Numbered from the stretch's first letter, positions 7,770 through 17,627 are shown. The stretch: DNA of 61,763 bases from an uncultured Collinsella sp. (GCA_902482035.1 CABSYW010000012.1:1-61763); one strand, 5' to 3'. The notes: generated by a model from the sequence alone, not told the origin. Made by a program: numbers and translations.

Positions 7770-9923
7770 TTACTGAACTTTGCTGGCGAACTCGAGGTAT
7801 TGCATGCGCTGCAGCTTGTCGATCGTCGAGGCGTATGGGCTGTCTTCAGATTCCAAGTCGTAGCGCAGCCCGTCGGCACCAAGGTAGCCGGCGACATTGA
7901 TGGTGGGCACATCTGACCTTGTTGCAAGCAGGGCCTTTTGATAGTCGGTGAGCGGGGCGCCGATCTTATTAAGGGTAATGGCTGCAACCTCGTTTGCCCC
8001 GACGGTGTCGTAGACGTTGAGCTCGGTATTGCCGGCGATTTCATAGTTAGCCCAGACGAAATAGGTCGACTGATAGATACGGAAAGCGTGGCTTGCCGTA
8101 TCTTCCTGAGGGTACAGCTCGTCGTTGAGGGTCGTTGCGGCGCTCGGCTGATGGTCGCCAAAAAAGACAAGGACAACCGGTCTGCCGATATTGCGGAGCT
8201 CGTTGATAAAGTACTCGAGGTCCCGGTCGGATGCGTTGATGCAGGTAAGATAGGTGTTGAGTGCGCTATTGGCGCCCTCGCTGGCTCCCTCGACCCAATA
8301 GTTTGTCAGCTCCTCGGTGGGAACGGTGCCATAGTCGTAGCCGCCGTGATTTTGCATCGTGACGTCAAAGATGAACTGCGGGGCTTCGTCGGTTCTAAGC
8401 AGGTCGAGTATCTTGTCGTAGGTGGCGTAGTCGCATACGCCGGCATGGTAACAGGGCGCACCTTCGAAATCGCCGATTGAAAGAAAGTCTCCAAAGCCCA
8501 GCTGCTGATAGATTTTATCTCGATGGTAGTTGACGGGGTTTTGCGGGTGCATAGCGGTAGCGGTATACCCAAGCTCCTTAAGGTCCTTTGCCAGGCTGTT
8601 GACGCCATTCATCTGATATAGCTGATAGGGGATTTTGCCTAATCCGACAAAGGCCGTTGTCGCTCCGGTCAAAAATTCGAATTCGGAGTTCGCCGTTCCG
8701 CCACCGGCGACCGAAGCGAGCATGGTGCCGCGAACAAGTGTGTCGGGAAGCGAGTTGTAGAATGCGGGGCCGGTGTACCCGGCCGCCTGGAGCTGCTCAA
8801 AGCACGAAAGGTCGCTAAAACTCTCGTTCATGACGGCAACAATCGTCGGCTTGATTTCATTGAACTGGGCAACGGCCGCCGCGCGCTGCTCGTTCGAGCC
8901 ATACGTGCTGTCGTAGGTGGCGGCGAGCTCCTGCTCGATGCTCTGCGCCTCATCGGGCGTATAGCCTTCGGGCTTCTCAATGGGCAACTCGTTGACCATT
9001 TCGGTGAACGAAGTGATAAAACCCTGAGACGCATACGTGGTGATGGGCTGCCAACGGTCAAATCCAAAATTCAGCGCCCGCTCCAAGTCGATGCTGGAAA
9101 AGCCCGAGAGCCCCACAACGGTCACTAGCAGAAAAGCGCAGAGGTTAGCGGCGATTGCGGGGAAGATATGGGTGGGCGTACGGAGCTTTCTCGGTCGGAT
9201 AAGCGAAAGAAGCCCCAGGGAAATCTCCAGCAGGGCGAGAGAGGTTACGATTCCGGCGGTAAAGGTAAACTCGTATCCCTCGCTCACTTCCATTGCGGTG
9301 CCAAGGGCCAAGATATCGCTTGGCAGGATGGCCTCGCCTTTAAACGTTATGACGAAGTGCTCGGCAATGCCAAGGATGCAACAGACGACGGGCACGAGGG
9401 CCATGACGCCTCCATGACGCTGTCCCAGCAAATAAAGGGAGAGCAGAACCGTCGCGAGCAGCCCGACGGAAAACCCGAATGAGTTGGCGGGAATGCGATA
9501 GAACGTTTCGTTGCAGGCAATTTCGAGTGAAACGAACGAGAGCGCTGAAACAGCGGCGATGACAAGGATGTCACGGCAAATACAGGCAACTGTTCCCGTC
9601 GCAAGATCGGTTTGGTCGATAAGTCCCGAAACCAAGGGCTCGACAAGAAGTATGACGGCGGCAGCACCGAGCGCCGAATAAGAAAGGACCCATAGGGAAC
9701 TGTCCTCATTTACGAGCAATTGATTCGTAATCCATGCAGCTACCATGCCGAGCGGGATGAGGAGCGTCGCGCACCAAAAGACGCGGGCAATGGGCGGCTT
9801 TTCATTGCGTTTGATTGAAAAATACACGCGTACGACGGCGGCGGCTACGATAAGGACGGCGATGAATATGGGCAGATTGGCCATGTCACTCGAAGTGATT
9901 TCAAGGGGGATATCTTCGGTCAT
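7770..9923 (-). CDS. LTA-synthase-like membrane sulfatase
   Basis: A polytopic membrane protein with an extracellular alkaline-phosphatase/sulfatase-fold domain, related to lipoteichoic-acid synthases and phosphoglycerol transferases. About seven hydrophobic segments fill the first 300 residues. The catalytic domain shows MNESFSDLS (metal-binding Glu), GGGTANSEFEFLTG (the Thr equivalent to the LtaS nucleophile), QNHGGYDYG and FFGDHQPS. Probable substrate is a lipid-linked phosphoglycerol or similar head group, but this is inference. ATG at 9921-9923 follows AGAGGA and is preferred over upstream in-frame starts. It diverges from uvrA. No teichoic-acid genes are adjacent. Confidence 0.8.
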   Translation of the reverse strand: MTEDIPLEITSSDMANLPIFIAVLIVAAAVVRVYFSIKRNEKPPIARVFWCATLLIPLGMVAAWITNQLLVNEDSSLWVLSYSALGAAAVILLVEPLVSGLIDQTDLATGTVACICRDILVIAAVSALSFVSLEIACNETFYRIPANSFGFSVGLLATVLLSLYLLGQRHGGVMALVPVVCCILGIAEHFVITFKGEAILPSDILALGTAMEVSEGYEFTFTAGIVTSLALLEISLGLLSLIRPRKLRTPTHIFPAIAANLCAFLLVTVVGLSGFSSIDLERALNFGFDRWQPITTYASQGFITSFTEMVNELPIEKPEGYTPDEAQSIEQELAATYDSTYGSNEQRAAAVAQFNEIKPTIVAVMNESFSDLSCFEQLQAAGYTGPAFYNSLPDTLVRGTMLASVAGGGTANSEFEFLTGATTAFVGLGKIPYQLYQMNGVNSLAKDLKELGYTATAMHPQNPVNYHRDKIYQQLGFGDFLSIGDFEGAPCYHAGVCDYATYDKILDLLRTDEAPQFIFDVTMQNHGGYDYGTVPTEELTNYWVEGASEGANSALNTYLTCINASDRDLEYFINELRNIGRPVVLVFFGDHQPSAATTLNDELYPQEDTASHAFRIYQSTYFVWANYEIAGNTELNVYDTVGANEVAAITLNKIGAPLTDYQKALLATRSDVPTINVAGYLGADGLRYDLESEDSPYASTIDKLQRMQYLEFASKVQ

Positions 9924-10041
9924 GGACGTTCCTCTGTTACAGCAAATTAAGTTCAGTATTAGATTACTGTAACCTTTCCACGGCATTTCGAGAAACAAAG
10001 CACCCGATACGCAAGGCTAAAGGTCTGCGAATCTTGTATTA

Positions 10042-10055
10042 CGAACATCTGTGCG
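10042..10055 (+). promoter_or_regulatory. Probable LexA/SOS box upstream of uvrA
   Basis: The sequence CGAACATCTGTGCG matches the actinobacterial/Gram-positive SOS box CGAAC-N4-GTTCG at all but one consensus position. It lies 62 bases upstream of the uvrA start, where LexA would block the promoter. Confidence 0.65.
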
Positions 10056-10116
10056 CGTCGAGTGCGCTAAACTCATCGGCAGTATGATTCGCTGCAATAG
10101 GAGGCAAGGAGCTTCC

Positions 10117-12996
10117 ATGTCTGATTCTTCTATCGTTATTCGCGGCGCTCGTGAGCACAACCTCCGTGATATCGATGTTTCCATTCCGCGTGACCAACTC
10201 GTGGTCATTACCGGTCTTTCTGGCTCGGGCAAGAGCTCGCTGGCATTTGACACTATCTATGCCGAGGGCCAGCGTCGATACGTCGAGAGCCTTTCGAGCT
10301 ATGCGCGCCAGTTCTTGGGCCAGATGGACAAACCCGACTTGGATTCAATCGACGGCCTTTCGCCGGCGGTGTCGATCGACCAAAAGACGACGTCTAAAAA
10401 CCCTCGCTCGACGGTTGGCACCGTAACCGAGATTTATGACTATCTGCGCCTGCTGTTCGCCCGTGTGGGCACCCCGCACTGTCCCGAATGCGGCCGCGTC
10501 ATTGAGCGCCAGACGACCGACCAGGTTGCCGACAAGGTCTTGGCGGCGGGGGAGGGCCGCCGCGCGTTTGTGCTGGCGCCGGTGGTGCGCGGGCGAAAAG
10601 GCGAGTACACCAAACTGTTTGAGGATCTTCGCGCCGAGGGCTTTAGCCGCGTGCGTGTCGACGGTGAAGTGCGCTCGCTCGACGACCCGATCGATCTGGA
10701 TAAGAAATTCAAGCACGATATCGAGGTCGTGGTCGATCGCATCGTGATCCGTGAGAATTCTCTGGGCCGTATCGCCGAGTCTGTTGAGCAGGCGACCGCG
10801 CTGGCTCACGGCAATGTAAACGTGTACATGCTGCCCGATCGTGATGCTCCCGAGGGGACCGAGGGCGAGCTGCTGGAGTATTCGTTGGCCTTGGCGTGCC
10901 CGGAGCATGGACACTCCATTGACGATCTTCAGCCGCGTGATTTTTCGTTTAACGCTCCCTATGGCGCATGTCCTGAGTGCGACGGCCTGGGCTTTAAAAA
11001 AACCGTTGATGCCGAGGCGCTGATCGAGGACCCCTCGAAGTCCATTGCCGACGGAGTCTTTGGTAGCCTGTTTGGCAATTCGAACTACTATCCGCAGATT
11101 TTTGCTGCGGTCTGCAAACACTTTAAGGTGAGCGCCGATACGCCGTGGGAGGACTTGCCCCCTCGCGTGCGTCGTGCATTCTTGGATGGCCTGGGCGATA
11201 CAAAGATCTCGGTCGACTACCAAAAGCTCGACGGACGTCGCAGCCAGTGGGATACCAAGTTTTCGGGCGTTCGCAACATCCTGTACGAACGCTATACCGA
11301 GACGACGAACGAGAACACCAAGACGCGCCTGGAGAAGTACATTCGCGAGGAACCGTGCTCGAGCTGCCACGGCGCTCGTTTGCGCCCTGAGATGCTCGCC
11401 GTCACCGTGGGCGGCAAGTCCATTTACGAAGTTTGTTGCCTGTCGTGCCGTGAATCGCTCGAGTTTTTTGAGGGCCTGGAACTCACCGAGCGCCAACAGT
11501 TTATCGGCGGCCGTATCGTCAAGGAAATTCTGGAGCGCCTGCGTTTTCTGGTCGATGTTGGACTCGACTATCTGACACTCGATCGCGCCTCGGCGACGCT
11601 TTCCGGTGGCGAGGCACAGCGTATTCGCTTGGCAACGCAGATCGGCGCGGGTCTCATGGGCGTGCTCTATATTCTGGACGAGCCCTCGATCGGTCTTCAT
11701 CAGCGTGACAACGAGCGCCTGATCAAGACGCTCGAGCGCCTGCGCGATATCGGCAATACCGTTATCGTTGTCGAACACGACGAGGATACAATCCGTGCCG
11801 CCGACTACGTGATCGACATGGGGCCCGGCGCCGGTGTCAACGGCGGGCACGTAGTCGCGGCGGGAACGCCTGCCGATATCATGGCGTGTCCTGAGTCGAT
11901 GACGGGCGCTTATCTGACCGGCAAACGAATGATCCGGGTGCCTGATGAACGGCGCAAGCCCGGTCGCGGCTGCCTTAAAATTACGGGCGCTCGAGCCAAC
12001 AACCTCAAAAACGTTACCGCCAAGATCGAGTTTGGTACGCTTACGGTTGTTACCGGCGTGTCGGGATCGGGCAAGAGCTCCCTGGTTACCGACACCATTG
12101 CGCCTGCCCTTACGAATGCCATTCACCGCTCGACGCGCCCCGTGGGTCCGTATAAGAAAATCGAGGGCATCGAGTGTATCGATAAGGTTATCGATATCGA
12201 CCAGTCGCCGATTGGCCGCACGCCGCGTTCCAACCCTGCTACCTATATCGGCCTGTGGGATGATCTTCGCGCGCTGTTTGCGAGTACGCCGGAGTCGAAG
12301 GCGCGCGGCTACTCGCCGGGTCGTTTCTCCTTTAATGTGAGTGGCGGGCGCTGTGAGGCGTGCAAGGGCGACGGGCAGATCAAGATCGAGATGCACTTCC
12401 TTCCCGATATCTACGTTCCCTGCGAAGTTTGCGGCGGTAAACGCTACAACCGCGAGACACTCGAGGTCACCTACCGTGGCAAGACCATCTCGGACGTGCT
12501 CGACATGAGCGTCACCGAGGCGCTGGCCTTCTTTGGGAATATCCCGCAGATTAAGCGCAAGCTCCAGACGCTGTACGATGTAGGCTTAGGCTACGTGAGC
12601 CTGGGCCAGCCCGCCACGACGCTCTCGGGCGGCGAGGCGCAGCGTGTGAAGCTCGCCAAGGAGCTTCATCGACGCCAGACGGGCAAGACGTTCTATATTT
12701 TGGACGAGCCGACGACCGGCCTTCATTTTGAGGACGTCCGCCAGCTGCTCGATGTGCTGCAGCGCTTGGTCGATGCGGGCAACACGGTGCTGGTGATTGA
12801 GCACAACCTTGATGTCATCAAGGTTGCCGACCGCCTGATCGATATGGGTCCCGAAGGCGGTAACGGCGGCGGAACCGTCGTGGTTTCGGGCACACCGGAG
12901 CAGGTTGCGGACTGTCCGCAGAGTTATACGGGCAAGTTTTTGGCGCCGTTGCTCAGGCGTGACCGGGAGCGTCAGGCTCAACTTGATGCTCAATAA
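10117..12996 (+). CDS. uvrA: Excinuclease ABC subunit A
   Basis: Damage-sensing ATPase of nucleotide excision repair that loads UvrB. Two ABC modules are present, each with a Walker A (GLSGSGKSSL near residue 33; GVSGSGKSSL near 650) and an LSGGEAQR signature (near residues 495 and 838). Zinc-binding cysteines are visible as CPECGR, CPECDG and CEACKGDG/CEVCGGKR. The 959-residue length is normal. ATG 10117 has AAGGAG at 10106-10111; the longer frame from 10051 would overlap the SOS-box region. The upstream SOS box implies damage induction. It diverges from the sulfatase gene, and uvrB and uvrC lie nearby in the same direction. Confidence 0.97.
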   Translation: MSDSSIVIRGAREHNLRDIDVSIPRDQLVVITGLSGSGKSSLAFDTIYAEGQRRYVESLSSYARQFLGQMDKPDLDSIDGLSPAVSIDQKTTSKNPRSTVGTVTEIYDYLRLLFARVGTPHCPECGRVIERQTTDQVADKVLAAGEGRRAFVLAPVVRGRKGEYTKLFEDLRAEGFSRVRVDGEVRSLDDPIDLDKKFKHDIEVVVDRIVIRENSLGRIAESVEQATALAHGNVNVYMLPDRDAPEGTEGELLEYSLALACPEHGHSIDDLQPRDFSFNAPYGACPECDGLGFKKTVDAEALIEDPSKSIADGVFGSLFGNSNYYPQIFAAVCKHFKVSADTPWEDLPPRVRRAFLDGLGDTKISVDYQKLDGRRSQWDTKFSGVRNILYERYTETTNENTKTRLEKYIREEPCSSCHGARLRPEMLAVTVGGKSIYEVCCLSCRESLEFFEGLELTERQQFIGGRIVKEILERLRFLVDVGLDYLTLDRASATLSGGEAQRIRLATQIGAGLMGVLYILDEPSIGLHQRDNERLIKTLERLRDIGNTVIVVEHDEDTIRAADYVIDMGPGAGVNGGHVVAAGTPADIMACPESMTGAYLTGKRMIRVPDERRKPGRGCLKITGARANNLKNVTAKIEFGTLTVVTGVSGSGKSSLVTDTIAPALTNAIHRSTRPVGPYKKIEGIECIDKVIDIDQSPIGRTPRSNPATYIGLWDDLRALFASTPESKARGYSPGRFSFNVSGGRCEACKGDGQIKIEMHFLPDIYVPCEVCGGKRYNRETLEVTYRGKTISDVLDMSVTEALAFFGNIPQIKRKLQTLYDVGLGYVSLGQPATTLSGGEAQRVKLAKELHRRQTGKTFYILDEPTTGLHFEDVRQLLDVLQRLVDAGNTVLVIEHNLDVIKVADRLIDMGPEGGNGGGTVVVSGTPEQVADCPQSYTGKFLAPLLRRDRERQAQLDAQ

Positions 12997-13016
12997 ATAG
13001 GCGATTCAGTTTATGG

Positions 13017-13047
13017 GCGCCATCGACTCCTTGTGATTCGATGGCGC
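13017..13047 (+). terminator. Hairpin after uvrA
   Basis: A perfect 10-bp stem (13017-13026 with 13038-13047) follows the uvrA stop. The downstream T run is poor (TTGCTGTG), so termination is possible but probably incomplete. Confidence 0.45.
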
Positions 13048-13128
13048 TTGCTGTGCCGATGTGACGTATGCAGTCGAATTGGACATATACTTAATCCTTG
13101 CGTCCGAATGCGAGGGAAAGGATATGTC

Positions 13129-13629
13129 ATGGCAAAGGCTGTAAAGACGCCAAAAACCAATGCGATGCGCGAGCTGGAAAGTGCCGGCATTTCCTATGTT
13201 CTACATACGTACGAAGACGATGGTGATGAGTCGGTGGGCCTGGGGGTCGCGATTTCGGAGCAGCTTGGCGAGGAGCCCGGTCAAGGATTTAAGACTTTGG
13301 TCTGCGTGACACCGTCCAACGACTATGTCGTGTGCTGCATCCCTGTTGCCGACGAGCTCGATCTAAAGTCCGCCGCGCGTGCCGCGGGGGAGAAGTCCTT
13401 GGCCATGATGCATGTGAAGGATTTGCTTGCGGCGACTGGCTACGTTCGTGGCGGCTGCAGCCCGGTCGGTATGAAAAAACGCTACCGGACGCTCATTGAT
13501 GAGACATGTGTCCTTTGGGATACCATTTTTATTTCGGGAGGCAAGCGTGGTTATCAGCTCGAGCTTGCACCCGATGATTTAATTGCATTTTGCGGGGCGA
13601 CGGTTGCCGCGATTACGAGAGAGGACTGA
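13129..13629 (+). CDS. ybaK: YbaK/EbsC-family aminoacyl-tRNA deacylase
   Basis: Hydrolyses mischarged tRNA, typically Cys-tRNA(Pro), in trans to translation. The 166-residue single-domain protein matches the Cys-tRNA(Pro) deacylase subgroup: FKTLVCVTP and VVCCIPVADELDLKSAARAAG, the GYVRGGCSPVGMKK substrate loop with the catalytic-region Lys, and a C-terminal ISGGKRGYQLELAPDDL. ATG 13129 follows AAAGGA with proper spacing; the longer open frame begins inside the uvrA terminator hairpin. Only 3 bases separate it from murJ, so the two are co-transcribed. Confidence 0.88.
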   Translation: MAKAVKTPKTNAMRELESAGISYVLHTYEDDGDESVGLGVAISEQLGEEPGQGFKTLVCVTPSNDYVVCCIPVADELDLKSAARAAGEKSLAMMHVKDLLAATGYVRGGCSPVGMKKRYRTLIDETCVLWDTIFISGGKRGYQLELAPDDLIAFCGATVAAITRED

Positions 13630-13632
13630 GCG

Positions 13633-15315
13633 ATGCCGCAGGAAGAATTGAAGCGCGGAGCTCATTTTGCAAGAGAATCTGCGCCTCAGACACCCTCATC
13701 CGAAGCTTCTTCGTCGCGAGATGACACTGACGACATGGGCTCGTCGGACTACTCCACGGTTGGTCGTTCCGCCGGGCTTATGACCATCCTGACCATCGTG
13801 TCTCGCGTTACCGGTTTTATCCGCACGTGGGCAATGGCGGCCGCTATCGGCATGTCGCTACTCTCGTCCTCCTATCAGGTCGCCAACAACCTGCCCAATA
13901 TGCTCTACGAACTCGTGATGGGCGGCATGCTCGTGACGGCGTTTTTGCCCGTGTACATGGGCGTGAGGCGTGAGCAGGGTCGCGAGGCCTCGAACGAGTA
14001 CGTGGGCAACCTGCTCGGCATTCTGCTTTTGGTGCTGGGTGGCATTTCGTTGCTGGGGACCGTGTTCGCCCCGGGCTTTATCTGGACGCAATCGTTCCTT
14101 TCGGGTGACGGCGGCAGCATGGATACCGCTGCGTTCATGTTCCGTTTCTTTGCCATCCAGATTCTGTTCTATGGTTTGGGCTCGGTGTTTTCGGGCGTTC
14201 TCAACGCACACCGCGACTACTTCTGGTCGACGTTTGCCCCGGTCCTCAACAATGTGATCGTCATTGCGAGCTTTATGGGTTTTGCGCCCGTGTCCGCACA
14301 GTTTGGCGAACGTGCCGGCATCATCTTAATTGCGGCCGGTACGACCCTCGGTGTCTTTGTTCAGATGGCATGTCAGATCCCCGCGCTTGGCAAGCACGGC
14401 GTGCATCCCCATATCCATATCGACTTTAAGGACCCCGCGCTGCGCCAGACGATTGCGCTCGGTATCCCGACGCTGCTCGCCACGGTGTGCATGTTTGTCT
14501 CGACTTCTATCACCAACGCTGCCGCGCTGGTGGTCCAGCCCGAGACTGGTCCTTCCGTCATCGCCTATGCGCGCCTGTGGTACACGCTGCCCTACGCGCT
14601 GATTGCCGCCTCGCTTTCGACGGCGCTCTATACCGAGCTCTCTCACGACGCACAGGAGAAGGATTACGACAGCGTTCGCACGGGCATTTCGCGTGGCGTC
14701 GCCCAGATGCTGTTCTTCCTGATTCCGTTCGCGCTGTACCTGATTGTCTTCGCGCGTCCGCTCAACATGATTTACTGTGCCGGCAAGTTTGATGAGTCCG
14801 GCGTGGCGCTGGTGTCCGAGTTCCTTGTCTACCTGGCGTTCTCGCTGCCGCTCTACGGCGTGGTCGTGCTGATGCAGAAGAGCTTCTCGGCCCTGCTCGA
14901 TATGAAACCTTATAGCCGCTATTGCCTGTACTCCGCTATCGGTCAGGCCGGTTCGGTGCTGCTGTTTGGCGTGGTACTGGGCTACGGTATGCCGGCAATT
15001 GCGCTTTCGTACGTCGTTGACTACGTGGTCTTGGTCGGATGCTCGCTGTGGTGGCTGCGCCGTCGTCTACATGGCCTTCAGGTCAAGTCTATCCTGCACG
15101 GCGGTTTCTTCGGCCTGTTGTTCGGTGGCTTGGGCGCTGCCGCGGGCGCCGGTGTCATGTGGGCACTTGAACACTTTGTCGGGGCACTTGGCGGCTCGAT
15201 TCTGATTACTCTTGGCTACGTTTGCGTTGCGGGTGTCGTCTCGCTTGCTGTTACCTTTGGCCTTGCCGTCGTCCTTAAGATGCCCGAGGTCTCGGCGCTG
15301 CTTCGTCGCAAGTAG
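13633..15315 (+). CDS. murJ: Lipid II flippase MurJ
   Basis: A MATE-like (MOP superfamily) transporter that flips the peptidoglycan precursor lipid II across the membrane. After a roughly 45-residue Ser/Asp-rich cytosolic leader come about 14 hydrophobic segments. Recognisable family sequences are ITIVSRVTGFIRTWAMA-like residues near the N-terminus (SRVTGFIRT), NNLPNMLYELVMGG and PVYMG, which contain conserved charged residues of the MurJ cavity. Length 560 residues is normal. The start lies 3 bases after ybaK, with GAGAGAGGA upstream. The stop codon directly abuts the uvrC GTG start. Confidence 0.92.
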   Translation: MPQEELKRGAHFARESAPQTPSSEASSSRDDTDDMGSSDYSTVGRSAGLMTILTIVSRVTGFIRTWAMAAAIGMSLLSSSYQVANNLPNMLYELVMGGMLVTAFLPVYMGVRREQGREASNEYVGNLLGILLLVLGGISLLGTVFAPGFIWTQSFLSGDGGSMDTAAFMFRFFAIQILFYGLGSVFSGVLNAHRDYFWSTFAPVLNNVIVIASFMGFAPVSAQFGERAGIILIAAGTTLGVFVQMACQIPALGKHGVHPHIHIDFKDPALRQTIALGIPTLLATVCMFVSTSITNAAALVVQPETGPSVIAYARLWYTLPYALIAASLSTALYTELSHDAQEKDYDSVRTGISRGVAQMLFFLIPFALYLIVFARPLNMIYCAGKFDESGVALVSEFLVYLAFSLPLYGVVVLMQKSFSALLDMKPYSRYCLYSAIGQAGSVLLFGVVLGYGMPAIALSYVVDYVVLVGCSLWWLRRRLHGLQVKSILHGGFFGLLFGGLGAAAGAGVMWALEHFVGALGGSILITLGYVCVAGVVSLAVTFGLAVVLKMPEVSALLRRK

Positions 15316-17262
15316 GTGCGTGTGGCCGGTCACGACAACATTCCAACACTCGCCGAGCAGGTTTCGCGCGTTCCCACGCAGCCCGGATGTTACCTTTGGA
15401 AAGATGCCAAGGGCGATGTCATCTACGTTGGCAAGGCAAAAAACCTGCGTTCCCGTATGCGCCAGTACGTGACGCTGCAGGATGAGCGTCAAAAGATCCC
15501 GCTGATGATGCAGCTGGTGGCGAGCTTTGACTATATCGTGGTGGAGACCGAGCACGAGGCGTTGGTGCTCGAGCGCAATTTGATTGGTCAGTACCATCCG
15601 TACTTTAATGTGGACCTCAAGGATGACAAGAGCTATCCCTTTATCGCTATCACCAAGAGCGATCTGTTCCCAGCTATCAAATATACGCGTGAGCGCCATA
15701 AGCCGGGAACGCGTTATTTTGGTCCCTATACCGATAGCCGTGCGGCACGTGAGACGATAGATACGCTGCGCAAGGTTATCCCCATCTGCTCCGCATCCTG
15801 TGCGGAGTGGCGTCGTTGTCGTCGTATCGTCGAGTCCCACAGGGGCGAGGAAGACATTGTCAATATGATTTGCGCGCAAAACGGGCGTCCCTGCTTTGAC
15901 TACCATGTCGGGCGCGGCCCGGGTGCGTGTGTCGGCGCGATTTCTCCTACGGACTATGCCAAGAACGTCAAACGTGTCGAACGTTTTTTGTCGGGCCATC
16001 GCAAGGATGTCGTCGATGAGCTGACCTCCGAGATGACGGATGCCGCCGAGGCGCTCGACTTTGAGCGCGCGGCACGCGTCAAACGTCGTTTGGAGGTCAT
16101 CAGGGGTCTGGACGACCGTCAGCAAGTCGTTTTTCCTTCCAGTGTCGATATCGATGTCATCGGTTTCTATCGCGAGGAGACCATCTCCGCCGCTTGCGTC
16201 TTTGTCGTGCGTGAGGGTCGAACGGTTCGAACCTGCGAGTTTATTCTCGATAAGGGTTTGGATGTCGACGGAGAGGAGCTTCAATCGGGCTTTCTTAAGC
16301 GCTATTACGACGAGACGGCTGATATTCCAGCCGAGATCAATCTCTCTGTCGAGCTTGAGGATGCCGAAGCGTTGGGGGAGTGGCTTGCGGGCAAGCGCGA
16401 ACGCTCTTGCCATCTCCATAGGCCGCAGCGCGGCGAAAAGCACCGCCTGCTCGATATGGCTTCCAAAAATGCGCGCCATGCCCTCATGCGCTACATGATG
16501 CGCACGGGGTATGCTGACGACCGCACCAATCAGGCGCTCCTGGAGCTCGAAAGTGCGCTGGCGCTGCCTGCGCCGCCGTTGCGCATCGAGTGCTTCGATA
16601 TCTCGACGTTGCACGGCACCTTTACCGTCGCTTCGATGGTGGTATTTACCAACGGCCGTGCCGACAAGGGCCAGTATCGTCGCTTTAAAATTCAGGCCGA
16701 ATTGGACGAGGCGAACGACTTCGTATCGATGTCCGAGGTTCTGGGGCGTCGCTATGCTCCCGAGCGTATGGCGGACGAGCGCTTTGGCTCGCGCCCCGAT
16801 TTGCTCGTTGTCGATGGCGGAAAGCCGCAGTTGACCGCTGCAATTAAGCAACTTGAGGCGCTCGGCCTCGATATACCAGTTTGTGGCTTGGCAAAGGCCG
16901 ATGAGGAGGTTTTCGTGCCGTGGGACGAGACTCCCGTCGTGCTACCGACCGGCTCCGCTTCGCTTTATCTGATCAAGCAGGTTCGCGATGAATCCCACCG
17001 ATTTGCGATTACGTTCCACCGCGAGTTGCGCGATAAGGCTATGACGGTTTCGGTGCTTGACGACGTTCCGGGCGTGGGACCCACCAGAAAACGTGCCATT
17101 ATGCGCCATTTTGGTTCGATGAAGCGTTTGCGCGCGGCAAGCGAGCAGGAGATTGCGGAAGTTCGAGGCGTTCCGGCCGATGTCGCCAAAGCGGTCCACG
17201 AGGCACTTGTCGCATGGAATGCCGAGCGCGCCCAGGCATCGGCCAGCCGTTCCGAAAACTAA
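15316..17262 (+). CDS. uvrC: Excinuclease ABC subunit C
   Basis: Makes both incisions of nucleotide excision repair. The GIY-YIG nuclease domain is at residues about 15-95 (CYLWKDAKGDVIYVGKAKNL), followed by a Cys-rich linker (ICSASCAEWRRCRR, CAQNGRPC, GACVG) typical of UvrC, a UVR motif near residue 240 (EALDFERAARVKRRLE), the RNase H-like second nuclease domain (ECFDIS, VVDGGKPQL) and C-terminal HhH motifs (DVPGVGPTRKRAIMRHFG). Length 648 residues is normal. Two GTG codons (15316, 15322) could start it; the first abuts the murJ stop. In many Actinobacteria uvrC is followed by rapZ; here a nan operon intervenes. Confidence 0.95.
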   Translation: MRVAGHDNIPTLAEQVSRVPTQPGCYLWKDAKGDVIYVGKAKNLRSRMRQYVTLQDERQKIPLMMQLVASFDYIVVETEHEALVLERNLIGQYHPYFNVDLKDDKSYPFIAITKSDLFPAIKYTRERHKPGTRYFGPYTDSRAARETIDTLRKVIPICSASCAEWRRCRRIVESHRGEEDIVNMICAQNGRPCFDYHVGRGPGACVGAISPTDYAKNVKRVERFLSGHRKDVVDELTSEMTDAAEALDFERAARVKRRLEVIRGLDDRQQVVFPSSVDIDVIGFYREETISAACVFVVREGRTVRTCEFILDKGLDVDGEELQSGFLKRYYDETADIPAEINLSVELEDAEALGEWLAGKRERSCHLHRPQRGEKHRLLDMASKNARHALMRYMMRTGYADDRTNQALLELESALALPAPPLRIECFDISTLHGTFTVASMVVFTNGRADKGQYRRFKIQAELDEANDFVSMSEVLGRRYAPERMADERFGSRPDLLVVDGGKPQLTAAIKQLEALGLDIPVCGLAKADEEVFVPWDETPVVLPTGSASLYLIKQVRDESHRFAITFHRELRDKAMTVSVLDDVPGVGPTRKRAIMRHFGSMKRLRAASEQEIAEVRGVPADVAKAVHEALVAWNAERAQASASRSEN

Positions 17263-17627
17263 ACGCGCTTCTAAACAACTGGTATACATGATTGGCTGAT
17301 TTTCAATCATTTATTTCGCGGCGATTACCTGCTGATTTCGGGTTTTATTAACGCTAAAACGTTTGACTAGCCATGGTGAATAACCCTGCTATCCTGCGGG
17401 TTGGCGAAGACTGATATCTCACCTCGTCGATACATACTGTCTTGCGAATCGTTTGTCAATGAATTCGGTGAACGGTAGCAAATACCGTTCAAGCGTATGT
17501 ATGTATCGGTCACCGAGCGCGGCACCTCAGTTGGGTTCGTCGGTAGGTAAGGTATATATCGTCCGCAAGTTGCGCGGGGGCAAGTCTAGGTGCCCCCGGG
17601 TAAGATTCTCTATTGATAGGAGAAGAC
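17263..17627 (+). promoter_or_regulatory. Long structured region upstream of the nan operon
   Basis: No gene is seen in these 365 bases. A weak terminator-like stem for uvrC is at 17288-17294/17304-17310. AAAACGTTTG (17356-17365) resembles a LacI-type half-palindrome, and TGCTATCCT (17387-17395) looks like an extended -10. Downstream are nested inverted repeats: 17428-17437 with 17499-17508 (CGATACATAC / GTATGTATCG), inside it a perfect 8-bp hairpin 17470-17477/17483-17490, and an overlapping pair TCGGTGA/TCACCGA (17465-17471 with 17510-17516). A last 8-bp hairpin (17575-17582/17591-17598) ends 19 bases before the ribosome site. A single GGTATAC at 17281 recalls the GGTATA units bound by E. 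coli NanR, but only one copy exists. Confidence 0.5.

Noticed and set aside
10345..12396. Minus-strand open frames opposite uvrA and other large genes (for example opposite nrdD at 48804-50918)
   Set aside because: Each lies antisense to a well-supported gene, without a ribosome site or recognisable motif.
17263..17627. E. coli-type NanR operator
   Set aside because: Only one GGTATA unit is present, far upstream, whereas the known operator has several tandem copies.
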